From Lewinella sp. W8 (lineage in GTDB: Bacteria; Bacteroidota; Bacteroidia; Chitinophagales; Saprospiraceae): DNA of 64,000 nucleotides. The position numbers were made by a program, and so were the translations under genes. Location: contig NZ_SNAQ03000003.1 in NCBI RefSeq assembly GCF_004375085.3, positions 1 through 64,000 on the forward strand, in the 5' to 3' direction. Position 1 is the first letter of the stretch; each line of letters opens with the position of its first letter. Below the pieces are notes generated by a model, which saw only the letters and a program-made list of their open reading frames with translations, had not been told where the DNA came from and did not search any database. Below are positions 53,501 to 61,672 of this stretch, piece by piece.

Positions 53501-54442
53501 TCGATCACAGTCAACAGCGCCACACCGAGTGTTTGTGATCCCGCCACGGGAGAATACAGTCTCGAGGTGTCGATAACCTACGCCAATGCCCCCGCCGGTG
53601 AAGACATCGAGATTATGACCGACAATGGGGGGAGTCAAACCTTTACACCTGGTAGTACTGATGGTACGGAAACCTTCACCCTTATAGGTTTAACTAGTGA
53701 TGGAACCGCCGACATTGATGTTTCGGCGAGTTACGAGACCACTACCACCTGTACCGATACGAATACTGACGCTTATACTGCGCCGGAAGACTGTGTTTGC
53801 GATATCGTGATTGATGAAGTGAATGTTGGCCCCTGTAATCCTGCGGATAATACGTATTCACTTTCGGTAGAAGTCACTTACGTTAATGCTCCGGCCGGCG
53901 AAGACATCAGAATTACTACCGACAACGGAGTTGATGAAGTATTTACTCCCGCAGGTACCGAAGGAACGGAGACCTTTACCATTTTTGATATCACTAGTGA
54001 TGGGGTAACGGGCGTTGACCTTACGGCAGCATTCGAGAATAGTAGTACTTGTTCCGATGCCCAAGTGGATGCTTATGACGCTCCTGAAGCATGTTTCACG
54101 GAGTGCCCCGTGGTGGTTACCGTTGCTTCATCAGCGGCACTTTGTGCTACTCAAGATGTTGATTTGACGCAGGGGGCCAGCATTCTTCCCATGGGCTTGG
54201 GCGGTGTGTGGTCCACACCCGACGGTACGGGCTCGTTTGATGACGGAGCCGGCGTCTTTGGAGTTGCAACTTCCTACATACCGAGCCCGGAAGATCGTGC
54301 GCGTGGGTCGATCACCCTCATCTTGACCGCCAACCCAATTAATCCGCCCAACCCGAACTGTAATGAGCCAATCAGTAACCAAGTTACCTTCACCATCCAA
54401 AATGTTAACTGCGGCACCTTCCCCTGGGATGGTGGCAATTAA
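50573..54442 (+). CDS. Very large surface protein with SdrD-like domain and Cys repeats
   Basis: A 1289-residue protein. An N-terminal basic stretch and hydrophobic helix (about 20-40) form the signal. A first Cna/SdrD-like domain at about 65-160 (VSIFQDFDSDGTDDGTGEPGIAGLTVTAY) carries calcium-type Asp repeats. A long, propeller-like region (about 160-720) follows. A second SdrD domain, near 725, reads IEVGNRLWVDANENGRQDP. Three repeats of about 100 residues (CTITVNSATPSVCDP..) lie from about 870 to 1175. The C-terminus ends CGTFPWDGGN with no T9SS tail. Probably an adhesin or surface-layer-type protein. Its repeat style resembles the previous gene. Confidence 0.82.
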   Translation: MKNRRPKQTIKGRMGNTSSRWLLSTGILLSVWGIVTGLPATKSGGDAPEKSEIATETSVVFNDPNDICVSIFQDFDSDGTDDGTGEPGIAGLTVTAYSSTGVATVFDDDGGGNYSFTPGNTDEYRVEVTGLPAGLEPSVAGSTTVFFGSRGDNIPVALHRPAEFVSGSNLFLATPCYVDGPLNGSNSSGDVLVLTNVSQLAPGVGTVSPTSFYVAEHQEIGATMGVVYSGASNSIFAAAFTKRHTAFGPSGTGAIYKIDLNGSGPMPPISNTGVSTLVDLNALFGANTAGANPHPSIAGTDFDRDRATYDAVGKVGLGGLSYDPENNVLWTINLADRRLYEIQLGGTAVNPMPPVVGDISRWPAGGNLTGLTGLPGNAAARNTNIRPFAVQYYRGKVYVGLVSTAESTVTFNASNSTVSNFGNRNELEGFVYEFDPVTDQFRQVLRFPLNYGRNSAIDFCSNNADAEFNPWTPVYDRAGFLTRQNATIGTGNLAEQSYPQPQIADIEFMEDGRMVVGIRDRFADQHGYLKLPPNPNAATGANTRFTADGGGDILVASPNISLNDGTFVIENNSSNGTNGAPFGPTFGAGRGEGPGGGEFFFGDRYRPTNAPPDGPTRPGCSTDVNDVDPAPPWQNREQGHDEVSLGGAFIYSGRERVVMSAYDPLEDWNFFNNAGMIEMSSTDGSRLRALQIYASTPGSGTFAKGNGLGDVIGVGGGAPIEVGNRLWVDANENGRQDPGENGINGVLVELFKETSPGNFTKVAETTTASDPVQGNGFFVFSTDDDGAQTWLNGFTEVQAEMSYEIRISLASIQAVDNTVSAFTTQDYDVGETTNDRKTDLNDSDASSTGVIAFRTGLPGQNNHTLDMGVVQAMPCTITVNSATPSVCDPGTNTYSLTVSVTYANAPAGEDIEITTDNGGSQTFTPAGTDGTESFVLTSLTSDGVMDIDVTANYATTTGCSDELEDAYTAPMDCTPCSITVNSATPSVCDPATGEYSLEVSITYANAPAGEDIEIMTDNGGSQTFTPGSTDGTETFTLIGLTSDGTADIDVSASYETTTTCTDTNTDAYTAPEDCVCDIVIDEVNVGPCNPADNTYSLSVEVTYVNAPAGEDIRITTDNGVDEVFTPAGTEGTETFTIFDITSDGVTGVDLTAAFENSSTCSDAQVDAYDAPEACFTECPVVVTVASSAALCATQDVDLTQGASILPMGLGGVWSTPDGTGSFDDGAGVFGVATSYIPSPEDRARGSITLILTANPINPPNPNCNEPISNQVTFTIQNVNCGTFPWDGGN
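53193..54090 (+). repeat. Three tandem coding repeats of about 300 bp
   Basis: Units start near 53193, 53496 and 53790. Each encodes C-x-I-x-V/I, then NSATPSVCDP or VNVGPCNPAD, then YANAPAGEDIEI, TDNGG, TFTP, SDG and ends C. The first two share long identical DNA words, so duplication is recent. Confidence 0.87.
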
Positions 54443-54583
54443 GAATTTTCGGTTTTTGGGTCTTTAGGTGAGCATTCACCTGGAGGCATAGTCTCTCATG
54501 AATTTTTATTTTTTAAATGTTTCATCCCTCAAAGTTGGTTATTTAAATTATCGTTTTAAGTACATAAATGTAAAATCTTACGG

Positions 54584-54616
54584 GTCCCATCTCCTTCCGG
54601 AGGTGGGACTCTTTTT
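54584..54616 (+). terminator. Terminator after the SdrD-like gene
   Basis: Stem GTCCCATCTCC / GGAGGTGGGAC (one G-U pair), loop TTCC, then CTTTTT. It lies 142 bp after the stop and 34 bp before the next start. Confidence 0.8.
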
Positions 54617-54649
54617 GCTAATTTGTCCCCGACAACAAGAACACAATTT

Positions 54650-55357
54650 ATGCGCCGCACTGGTACCCGCTTGCTGAGTTTATTTTTCCTGGCTTCCTTC
54701 CTGATCATCACGGGCTGCGGCGAGCCGCCGCAGGGTGATGCTTCGTCGGACGACCAACTGGTCATGGCCAGGTTCATGGACTCGACCACCGTGGCCAAGG
54801 TCACGGAGCTCAAAGCCCGGTTTGACCAGGGGTTGCAGGATTACGGGGGGCAGGAACGAGCATTGTCCTATCTCTACCAACAGCATGCGCTGCGTCTGCG
54901 GGGCCACTTTCTGGAGGAAGAACCCTTTCATTCTCTGTATCCCTTCGACGGGCGGTTCCAACTGGGGGATCATGCGTCCCTGATCCGGGAGATTCCCTTC
55001 TTTTCGGACGCCTGCGGCTTCCGGGACGCCAACGGCAAGGAGGTGAACTACTATTGCCCGGCCATGAACCCCGAATATTTTGCCTATCTGGAGTCGCTGG
55101 GAACCACCAACGAGATCATTCAGAACTTCGCCAACGATTACCAGCAGTATAAAACCATCTCGCCGGCCGTACGCCAGCAAATGCTACTCTCGGCACCGGA
55201 TGTCTTCAATTTTGCCAGTGAAGACGAGCAGCTCTTTTATGCCCTCATGCACACCTGGGTGAACGAAGAAATGCAGGCAAGGCTCAGCCTCACCCGGAAT
55301 CAAAACCCACCGGCTGCCCCCGCGAGTGGTGGTGAAACGGGTGGTACTCAGCAATAA
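54650..55357 (+). CDS. Lipoprotein of unknown function
   Basis: A 235-residue protein with lipobox LFFLASFLIITGC, cysteine about residue 23. The start at 54650 is chosen over one nine codons upstream because the terminator overlaps the latter. The mature part is helical and charged; FFSDACGFRDANGKEVNYYCP suggests a Cys pair. The tail is rich in Ala, Pro and Gly. No family recognised. It is convergent to the TonB receptor gene, with 8 bp between stops. Confidence 0.62.
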   Translation: MRRTGTRLLSLFFLASFLIITGCGEPPQGDASSDDQLVMARFMDSTTVAKVTELKARFDQGLQDYGGQERALSYLYQQHALRLRGHFLEEEPFHSLYPFDGRFQLGDHASLIREIPFFSDACGFRDANGKEVNYYCPAMNPEYFAYLESLGTTNEIIQNFANDYQQYKTISPAVRQQMLLSAPDVFNFASEDEQLFYALMHTWVNEEMQARLSLTRNQNPPAAPASGGETGGTQQ

Positions 55358-55365
55358 ACCCCAGC

Positions 55366-57867
55366 CTACAACCTAATTTCTACTCCGAGGTAAAAGGCCC
55401 GCGGGGCACTGGGGATAATGCCGGGCCCCGGATACCCGGTAGCACGTCGCGTGAAGTAGCTATTGTCCGTCAGGTTGGTGATCCCGCCCTCCAGGGTGAA
55501 GGCCTTCCAGCGGTAGGAAAGGGAAAGATCGGCCACGCCGTAGGCGGGGATGACGCCCACGATGCCGCTTTGGTTGTCGCGCCGGTCCTGGGGGGCGTTG
55601 CTGGCGTCGGTAAACTGGTCGGAGAGGTAGCTGAATTGCAGGGAGCCCAGCAGGTCTCCGTAGCCAAAGCGCAGTCCGGAACGCAGGTTGAGCAGGGGAA
55701 TGAATTCCACTTCTTTTCCCACTACGCCGGCAATTTCGGAGGCGGTATACTCCGAGCGGGTCAGGCTGGTATTGGCGAAGGCCGTCAGGGTATAGGGCGT
55801 TCCCCCTTTGCTGCGGGCATCCAGCGCTTTCCATTCCACCAGGCTTTCCAGCCCGTAGATGAGGGCCGAACCGATGTTGCCCCGCAGCCGGATGATCCGA
55901 CCGGTTTCCACCTCCATGCCGTCGGCATTCAGCTGAACCTCCGGCTGCAGTACTTCCCCGAGGCGGTCATTGTACCGTAGTCCGAAAACGTTCAGGGTGT
56001 AGGCTAGCCGTTTGGCTTCCCCCCGCAGGCCGAGGTCGGCCGTCCAGCCGCGTTCGTCGCTGATGTCCGGGTCAACCTGGAAGGAGGGGTTGACGGTGCG
56101 AATGTCGTTAAAGGTGACCGAGCGGTAATTCTGGCTGGCGTTGGCGAAGAATTCGGTGCTTTCGGAGGGCCGGTAGCTCAGTCCCAGCCCCACCAGCAAC
56201 AGATTGCGTTCAAAGATGCGGTCATCGGCAAAATCCTCCTCGCGAATGGGGTTGCCCGCCAGGTCGAAGTCGATCCGCCGGAAGGAGCCCGCACTTTCGG
56301 TGCGGATGTATTCGTAGCGTGCGCCCGGAGTGATGCTCAACTTATCGTTGAGGTAGAAGATGTGTTCTCCGAAGAGGGCCAGATTCCGGTTGGGGAAGGT
56401 GAAGGAGGACTGATTGGGGTAGGCCGGAAATCGGTCCAGCGCCAGGGAGAAATCGGCGTCCTCCGCGGCGGTACCCGGCCCCTGCAGGGCCGAATTGTTG
56501 GCCCGGTAGAGCTTGGCCCCCAGCAAGAATACAGCGGATTGAGCGGCCAGTTTGTAGCGGTGGAGCAAGCGTGCTTCGGCCCCCCAGTTTTCAAAGTTGC
56601 CGACGAGCAAATCCCGCGGTGCCGTCGGGTCATCGGTCTGGCTGACCCGATTGGTGCGGAAGCCCACCGCACTGCGGGCGGCGTCCAGCCCGAACAGGTT
56701 CAGGGAGAAGTTTGTCCGGTCGCCCCAGCGCTGGTCCCAGCGGAGATTGAGCAGTTGCCAGTCGACGGCAAACCAGTTCCGGCTGCGGTTGCTGAAGCTT
56801 GGGTCCGCGTAAAACTGGGCGTCGGTGAGTCCACCGGCCTGCTGGGCGAGGTAATCGAGGTAAGTGTATTCCAGGCTCAGGCTGCTGCGCTCCGAAAGCC
56901 GATAGTCGAGATGAAGGTAGGCGTTGTGGGCACTGAAGCCCGAATTCGGCCGGAATCCATCCCCGCGTTTGTAGTTGTAGTAGCCGTAGTAGCCCAGCTT
57001 CCCGACGGTGCCGCTAACGGAGTTAAAGCTGGTGAACAGCCCGAAACTACCCACCGTCTGCCGGGAAGTGAGGCTAAAGGCCCGCTCCCGCTCGGGCTTG
57101 CGAAAGACGAAGTTGATCAGTCCACCAAATTGGGTGCCGTACTGCAGGCTGGCCGCACCGCGCACCACCTGGATTTCCCGCAGGGCTTCGGCGGGTGGCG
57201 TGTAGTAACTTTCGGGGTAGCCGAGGACGTCGGCGCTGATGTCGTAGCCGTTTTGCCGGGTGTTGAAACTGGCCGTCCGGTTGGGGTCAAGGCCGCGGCC
57301 ACCGATACTCAGCTGCAGGCCGGCGTCGTCGCTTTCGTAGATGTTCAGCCCCGATACTTCCCCGTACAGCTGCCGGGCCTGATTGCTGGCCAGGTTGACG
57401 GTGAGGGCCTCCAGCCGTACGACCTCCGTCTTTTTGCCCGCGTAAATGGCCGTGCCCTCCACGGCCCGCAAGCGGTTGAGCGCAAATCGCCGTTGCCCTT
57501 CGGCCACTACCGTGACGGCGCTCAGGTTTTGACTTAGTTTCGTCATGGCCACCGCCAACTCCTGGCTTGTTTCGGTCAGCGTGACCTGCCGTCGCAGGGT
57601 GGTGTAACCTTCCGCAAAAATGGTCAGGTTGACCTCCGCCAGGCCGGCGTCGAACTGCATGCGCACTCGCCCGCTCCGGTCAGCAGCGTAAAGGGCGGCC
57701 GTTTCGTCCACGTACACCTCCGCCGTAGCCACGGGCGCGCCCTGGTCTCCGTCCGTCAGGCGCAGCAGGAGGGAGGATGGCTGGGGGGCGGATTGTCCGA
57801 ACAGTGGGCCCGGAGGGCAGGTGCCAAGCACCACCGTGAGCGCAAGGGATAGCAGTTTATAAGCCAT
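55366..57867 (-). CDS. TonB-dependent receptor, FecA-like
   Basis: An 833-residue outer-membrane receptor with signal peptide (ALTVVLGTCPPGPLFG). Residues 30-115 are a carboxypeptidase-regulatory-like domain. The plug reads GQRRFALNRLRAVEGTAIYAGKKTE, then SGLNIYESDDAGLQLSIGGRG and ALREIQVVRGAASLQYGTQFGG. A 22-strand-type barrel ends in AFYLGVEIRL. Its sequence resembles ferric citrate (FecA) receptors. It is last in a minus-strand operon of DUF4856, imelysin and HTTM genes and overlaps the HTTM stop by 11 bp. Iron is the likely substrate from this context. Confidence 0.92.
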   Translation of the reverse strand: MAYKLLSLALTVVLGTCPPGPLFGQSAPQPSSLLLRLTDGDQGAPVATAEVYVDETAALYAADRSGRVRMQFDAGLAEVNLTIFAEGYTTLRRQVTLTETSQELAVAMTKLSQNLSAVTVVAEGQRRFALNRLRAVEGTAIYAGKKTEVVRLEALTVNLASNQARQLYGEVSGLNIYESDDAGLQLSIGGRGLDPNRTASFNTRQNGYDISADVLGYPESYYTPPAEALREIQVVRGAASLQYGTQFGGLINFVFRKPERERAFSLTSRQTVGSFGLFTSFNSVSGTVGKLGYYGYYNYKRGDGFRPNSGFSAHNAYLHLDYRLSERSSLSLEYTYLDYLAQQAGGLTDAQFYADPSFSNRSRNWFAVDWQLLNLRWDQRWGDRTNFSLNLFGLDAARSAVGFRTNRVSQTDDPTAPRDLLVGNFENWGAEARLLHRYKLAAQSAVFLLGAKLYRANNSALQGPGTAAEDADFSLALDRFPAYPNQSSFTFPNRNLALFGEHIFYLNDKLSITPGARYEYIRTESAGSFRRIDFDLAGNPIREEDFADDRIFERNLLLVGLGLSYRPSESTEFFANASQNYRSVTFNDIRTVNPSFQVDPDISDERGWTADLGLRGEAKRLAYTLNVFGLRYNDRLGEVLQPEVQLNADGMEVETGRIIRLRGNIGSALIYGLESLVEWKALDARSKGGTPYTLTAFANTSLTRSEYTASEIAGVVGKEVEFIPLLNLRSGLRFGYGDLLGSLQFSYLSDQFTDASNAPQDRRDNQSGIVGVIPAYGVADLSLSYRWKAFTLEGGITNLTDNSYFTRRATGYPGPGIIPSAPRAFYLGVEIRL

Positions 57868-59185
57868 GGATCGGGTCGGTAAATTCAGTGAGCCACTCCG
57901 TGCGTGGGGTGTTTTGGGTAATCGTCGTCAGGTCCAGATCGGGCCGGACGTAGGGCCGGCTTCCCCGGCCGTTGAGGGCAACGTAGCTCTCTACGTACAC
58001 CGCCGGAGGCGGCTGCCCCTCCCGTTGGTGGGTGCGGGACAAGAAATGGGCGAACTCCAGGATGAAGTCCGGCTGCGTACTCATTTGTTTTTCCTGAAAG
58101 CCGTTCAGGTACTGGCGGTTATCAACGCTGAACCGCCGTCCGGTTTCGGGGTCCTCAATGAGGAAGTTGGCGTAGCCGGCCTTTTCCATCAGCATCACCC
58201 GCCAGCTGAAGCGGTAGCCGCTCTCGGTCCAGAACAATTCTCCTGGGTAGGCCAGGTACCGCCAGGGAAACAGTAGGTGGAAAACCAGTACTGCCCCAAC
58301 CACCCAGGGACCTACCTTTGAGAAGGTGCTACCGGAAGCCTTTGCTCTTTTGGGGGTGCTTTGCACCTGCGGTCCCTCGCCCAAACCTATTTTTTGTCCC
58401 AGCATTTTTATCCAGCTGATGATCTTCTGATGAACCGATTCGTCGAGGAAAATGGTGGCACTCACAATCATGACGTAGGGGAACATGCCGATCGGGAACA
58501 GGACCCGGGTCAGGACGTGGAAGACGACCACCAGGCCAAAGGCGAGCCAGCGGGTGGGGCGCCAGAGGAGCAAAAAGGGAATGGTCAGATCGTAGAGGGC
58601 GCCGCTCCAGGCGAAGGCGTAATGCACCCAGGTCCGTTGCAGCAGATCACCGAGCAGAGGGACATCATATTTGGCGGGAAGCCAGATGGCCAGGGGTTGG
58701 GCGTGCAGTAGCCAGTCGGAATTTAATTTTGCCAGTCCCGCGTAGAAGTACACCACACCCACAAATATTTTGAGGGCGTTGACGGCCCAGGCGGGCGTGG
58801 GCGGTTTGGATTTCCCGCGGGCGTCCAGCGAAAAATGATCGGCCGCCGGGAGCCAGATCATCACGAAGGCCAGCAGACTGATGAAGTAATAGTGATTGAG
58901 GTAGGTGGTCTTGTCCATCAGTTCCACGTAGGTGAAACTCAGGAAAAAGGTGAGTGTGGCCAGTCGGTACTGCCAACCGAGGGCAATGAGCAGTGCCGAC
59001 AGCCCCACAACGATGAACAAGGCGTAGGTCCAGTTTCCCAGTGGTTTTACCCATGCGAAATACTGGTAAGAAAAGAAGAATTTAGGCTCCAGGTACAGCT
59101 GCTCAATCCATCCGTTCCACCAAAATCGAACGACACTCAGGCACATCATGAGGCCAAAACCCATCCGGAAAACGGCTAATTTCAT
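57857..59185 (-). CDS. HTTM-domain (vitamin K-dependent gamma-carboxylase-like) membrane protein
   Basis: A 442-residue protein with about eight to ten membrane segments and a soluble C-terminus. The block TYVELMDKTTYLNHYYFISLLAFVMIWLPAADHFSLD and KIFVGVVYFYAGLAKLNSDWLL are those of the HTTM family. That family is related to vitamin K-dependent gamma-glutamyl carboxylase, but most bacterial members are unproven. The tail includes a linker with a TTGCACCTGCG repeat copy in its DNA (58361-58371). It lies between the imelysin and TonB receptor genes of one operon, so a role in iron uptake or modification of a partner is inferred. Confidence 0.85.
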   Translation of the reverse strand: MKLAVFRMGFGLMMCLSVVRFWWNGWIEQLYLEPKFFFSYQYFAWVKPLGNWTYALFIVVGLSALLIALGWQYRLATLTFFLSFTYVELMDKTTYLNHYYFISLLAFVMIWLPAADHFSLDARGKSKPPTPAWAVNALKIFVGVVYFYAGLAKLNSDWLLHAQPLAIWLPAKYDVPLLGDLLQRTWVHYAFAWSGALYDLTIPFLLLWRPTRWLAFGLVVVFHVLTRVLFPIGMFPYVMIVSATIFLDESVHQKIISWIKMLGQKIGLGEGPQVQSTPKRAKASGSTFSKVGPWVVGAVLVFHLLFPWRYLAYPGELFWTESGYRFSWRVMLMEKAGYANFLIEDPETGRRFSVDNRQYLNGFQEKQMSTQPDFILEFAHFLSRTHQREGQPPPAVYVESYVALNGRGSRPYVRPDLDLTTITQNTPRTEWLTEFTDPIHGL

Positions 59186-59220
59186 GCGGAAGTGGCTGGT
59201 TGCTAGTTCCTGGTTGCTGG

Positions 59221-60303
59221 TTAGTCGCCGTCGGCGTCGACGAAATCGACGTTGATGTTGAGGGCCTGGAGCATGTCCACCTTGAGCAGGATGACGGCCT
59301 TCTGGAGTTCATCGTACAGCCGAAGCATCTCGGTATTGTCGTCGATGACCTGGTTGCGGAAGTCGTCGCCCACGTTGGCCAGTTGTTGCTCAATTTGGGT
59401 GAACTGATCGTTGATAACTCCGCTGAGCAGTTCGCCATCCCGCTCTACCTCCAGAGCATCGAGGTAGTCAATCAGGCCGATGCCGCCACCGAAGCGACCG
59501 TTGAAGAAATTACGGACGTTGGTAAAAGAGGCCGTAAACAGAGTCTTGGCAAAATCCCCGGAGTACGGTGCCTCGGCGTTGTCGGGTAGGGGTGCATTGC
59601 TGAAGACGCCCGCGGGGATGCCGACCTTACCCGCGCGAAGATGCTTTTCGTAGTAGAAGATGAAGTCGTTCACCATCCGGTCTACCGAGGCCGTCGCGCT
59701 GTTGCCGGAATTGCTGATGAACTGCTCGCGGAATCCGTTGTCGGTCCAGTCCGTCAGCACTTGCCCGGTGAGCGTATGGATGCGGGTGGCCAGCACGATG
59801 AGGTAGTTTCGGTAAGCTGCGGCGTTGCTGCCGTTGAGGAGCTCCTCCTCGCTGATGCCGTAGAGGAGGTAGTCCAGGGCGGGGAAGCCCTGTTCGTCTA
59901 CGGCGCTGGGGAGGTCCAGATTATGGGTGCCCGTCGTGGCATTTTCCTCGATCTGAGCGACGTCAGAGGGATAGATGCTCAATTGTTCGAGGTAGCGGAT
60001 TTCTTCGGCCTTGCCGATGATGAAGGGGGCCGCCGCCTGATAATCCACGTAGGCTTCCCGGTAGGCCTGGCGGAGGGATTCCAGGCTAGTGGCATCAGGG
60101 TTGGCGTTGAAGTCACTGGCCGCCGTGGCCAGCGTTTCGCTGCTGGCTTCCAGGGTGGTGTAGGCGGGGATGATGGCGCCGTCGGCCCAACTTTCCAGCA
60201 TGGCCGCGCGGTCAAAATTGACGGTGTTGGGGCCACCACCGGGCTCCTCGTCGTCGCAGGCGAGGAAGAACAGCAGGGGAAGGAGATAAAGAAAACGATT
60301 CAT
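59221..60303 (-). CDS. Imelysin-family lipoprotein
   Basis: A 360-residue lipoprotein, signal MNRFLYLLPLLFFLAC with lipidated Cys16; this start at 60303 removes a 21-residue upstream extension. Imelysin (M75) features are the helical LRQAYREAYVDYQAAAPFIIG and GFPALDYLLYG. In canonical imelysins this second block is GxHxxE; here the His and Glu are replaced by Pro and Asp, as in some other Bacteroidota members. Imelysins are iron-regulated and act in iron or haem uptake, not proven peptidases. It is second in the operon. Confidence 0.9.
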   Translation of the reverse strand: MNRFLYLLPLLFFLACDDEEPGGGPNTVNFDRAAMLESWADGAIIPAYTTLEASSETLATAASDFNANPDATSLESLRQAYREAYVDYQAAAPFIIGKAEEIRYLEQLSIYPSDVAQIEENATTGTHNLDLPSAVDEQGFPALDYLLYGISEEELLNGSNAAAYRNYLIVLATRIHTLTGQVLTDWTDNGFREQFISNSGNSATASVDRMVNDFIFYYEKHLRAGKVGIPAGVFSNAPLPDNAEAPYSGDFAKTLFTASFTNVRNFFNGRFGGGIGLIDYLDALEVERDGELLSGVINDQFTQIEQQLANVGDDFRNQVIDDNTEMLRLYDELQKAVILLKVDMLQALNINVDFVDADGD

Positions 60304-60349
60304 AACCAATCGGGTGTGATACGGGAGAAAGGGATAGTTCATTATGCAC

Positions 60350-60394
60350 AAAAAAGATATCCGCAAGCGAGGCTCGTTCTTCTCGCTTGCGGAT
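60350..60394 (-). terminator. Terminator/attenuator between DUF4856 and imelysin genes
   Basis: Minus strand perfect 13-bp arms ATCCGCAAGCGAG / CTCGCTTGCGGAT (60382-60394 and 60359-60371), then ATCTTTTTTG. It is 9 bp after the DUF4856 stop, and 47 bp before the imelysin start. Confidence 0.85.
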
Positions 60395-60402
60395 CGAGGT
60401 TG

Positions 60403-61623
60403 TTAGCTACCGGCTTCGTCGAGCGAGAGGCCAAAGCGCGTAGTGATCTGATTGGCCATGCTTTCGAGCGTTCCGGGAGTTACTTCCCAGAGTCCGTTGG
60501 TGGGGGTGGTCAATTCTGCGAGCAGGGTAGCGACTTCTTCCCGGCTGAAGTAGGGTGCGTCCGTTCCCGGGCGACGGGTAAACTGCAGGCTGTAGATAAA
60601 GCCGTAGCCTTCACTGAGGTCGTGGAAGGCCGCGCCGTAGGCTGCGGGCGTAGCCTCGAGGTTAAACTTACCTTGCATCAGATAGTAAACTGCCCGAATG
60701 GCGATTACTTTGGAAACCTCTTCCCGGATAATGTCGGCCTGGGCGTCACGTTCTTCGTATTCGCCGGCCACGATGGCGGCGCGGCCACGCTTGAAGGCAT
60801 CGAAAATACGCTGGGCGATCCCGGCGTAATCCTCGTCATTTTCTACCCGACCAAGGTATTTGTTCAGGAAGTCATCATCATTACCCAGGGTGTTCAGCGG
60901 GCTGGCGGCATCGGGAGAAAGGCCGAACAGGTAGCCATAGGCTTCGTCCCATTTGTGCTCCATGGTGGTGTAGGGCTTGCCGTCGGCCACCGTACCGGCA
61001 TCGTTGTCGGCAACGTTGCTGGCTTCGTCCAGTACGGAAGTTCCCAGGTAGTTGTTCAACATCTGATCGGTCATGAGTGCTCCGATAAGGCCCTTGATGA
61101 TCAGTTGATCGTACTCGAGACCCTGTGCATTGACGTAACGCACGGCGCTACCGTCGGCAATCTGACCGGCCTGCCCCGGCTCGGCGGCCACATTGGCGGC
61201 GGGGAAAACCTCGTATACTTGCCCGGAGATCCAGCCGTCGAATTCTGCGCGGATTTCTGCGGCGGTAGCCGTATTGGTGGAAAAGTAATCCCGGCTGGCC
61301 GCAGTTTTACCACGAACGGATTTAGTGGATTCGTTCAGGCTGGCCTGGGTGTAGGGGGCAACGTCTTCGCCGTTCGGCCCGGCGTTGGCGTACATCGCGG
61401 CTAAATCTGCCTCGGTTTTGGTGAAGTCCTTAAGGGCATCGCCAATTTCGTTCCCCATGGCGAGGCGGTCGGTCTGTCCGGTAAAGGAAACGGTAGACGT
61501 TCCTTCTCTTTCAAAGGCGTAAGTGGTGGGGACCTCCAGCATAATGGAGGGCTCTTCGTCGTCACAGGCGGTGATGAAAGTGACACAAAATAGTAGCAGG
61601 GCAAAGAGCTGGCTGAATTTCAT
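60403..61623 (-). CDS. DUF4856 lipoprotein
   Basis: A 406-residue lipoprotein, signal MKFSQLFALLLFCVTFITAC with lipidated Cys20. The DUF4856 pattern is visible: YAFEREGTSTVSFTGQTDRLAMGNEI, then YVNAQGLEYDQLIIKGLIGALMTDQMLNNYL, then KWDEAYGYLFG and EGYGFIYSLQFTR. The last 150 residues are related in style to imelysin helices. It is the first gene of the imelysin, HTTM and TonB receptor run. Function not established, but the family is often found next to imelysins. Confidence 0.88.
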   Translation of the reverse strand: MKFSQLFALLLFCVTFITACDDEEPSIMLEVPTTYAFEREGTSTVSFTGQTDRLAMGNEIGDALKDFTKTEADLAAMYANAGPNGEDVAPYTQASLNESTKSVRGKTAASRDYFSTNTATAAEIRAEFDGWISGQVYEVFPAANVAAEPGQAGQIADGSAVRYVNAQGLEYDQLIIKGLIGALMTDQMLNNYLGTSVLDEASNVADNDAGTVADGKPYTTMEHKWDEAYGYLFGLSPDAASPLNTLGNDDDFLNKYLGRVENDEDYAGIAQRIFDAFKRGRAAIVAGEYEERDAQADIIREEVSKVIAIRAVYYLMQGKFNLEATPAAYGAAFHDLSEGYGFIYSLQFTRRPGTDAPYFSREEVATLLAELTTPTNGLWEVTPGTLESMANQITTRFGLSLDEAGS

Positions 61624-61672
61624 TTTTTGGATTTTGGGTCCTTAAGTTTATTTGAATTAATTCCAGATAGCG

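Noticed and set aside
43785-54442. Diversity-generating retroelement target
   Set aside because: Repeats are coding and tandem, but no reverse transcriptase or template repeat is in the window.
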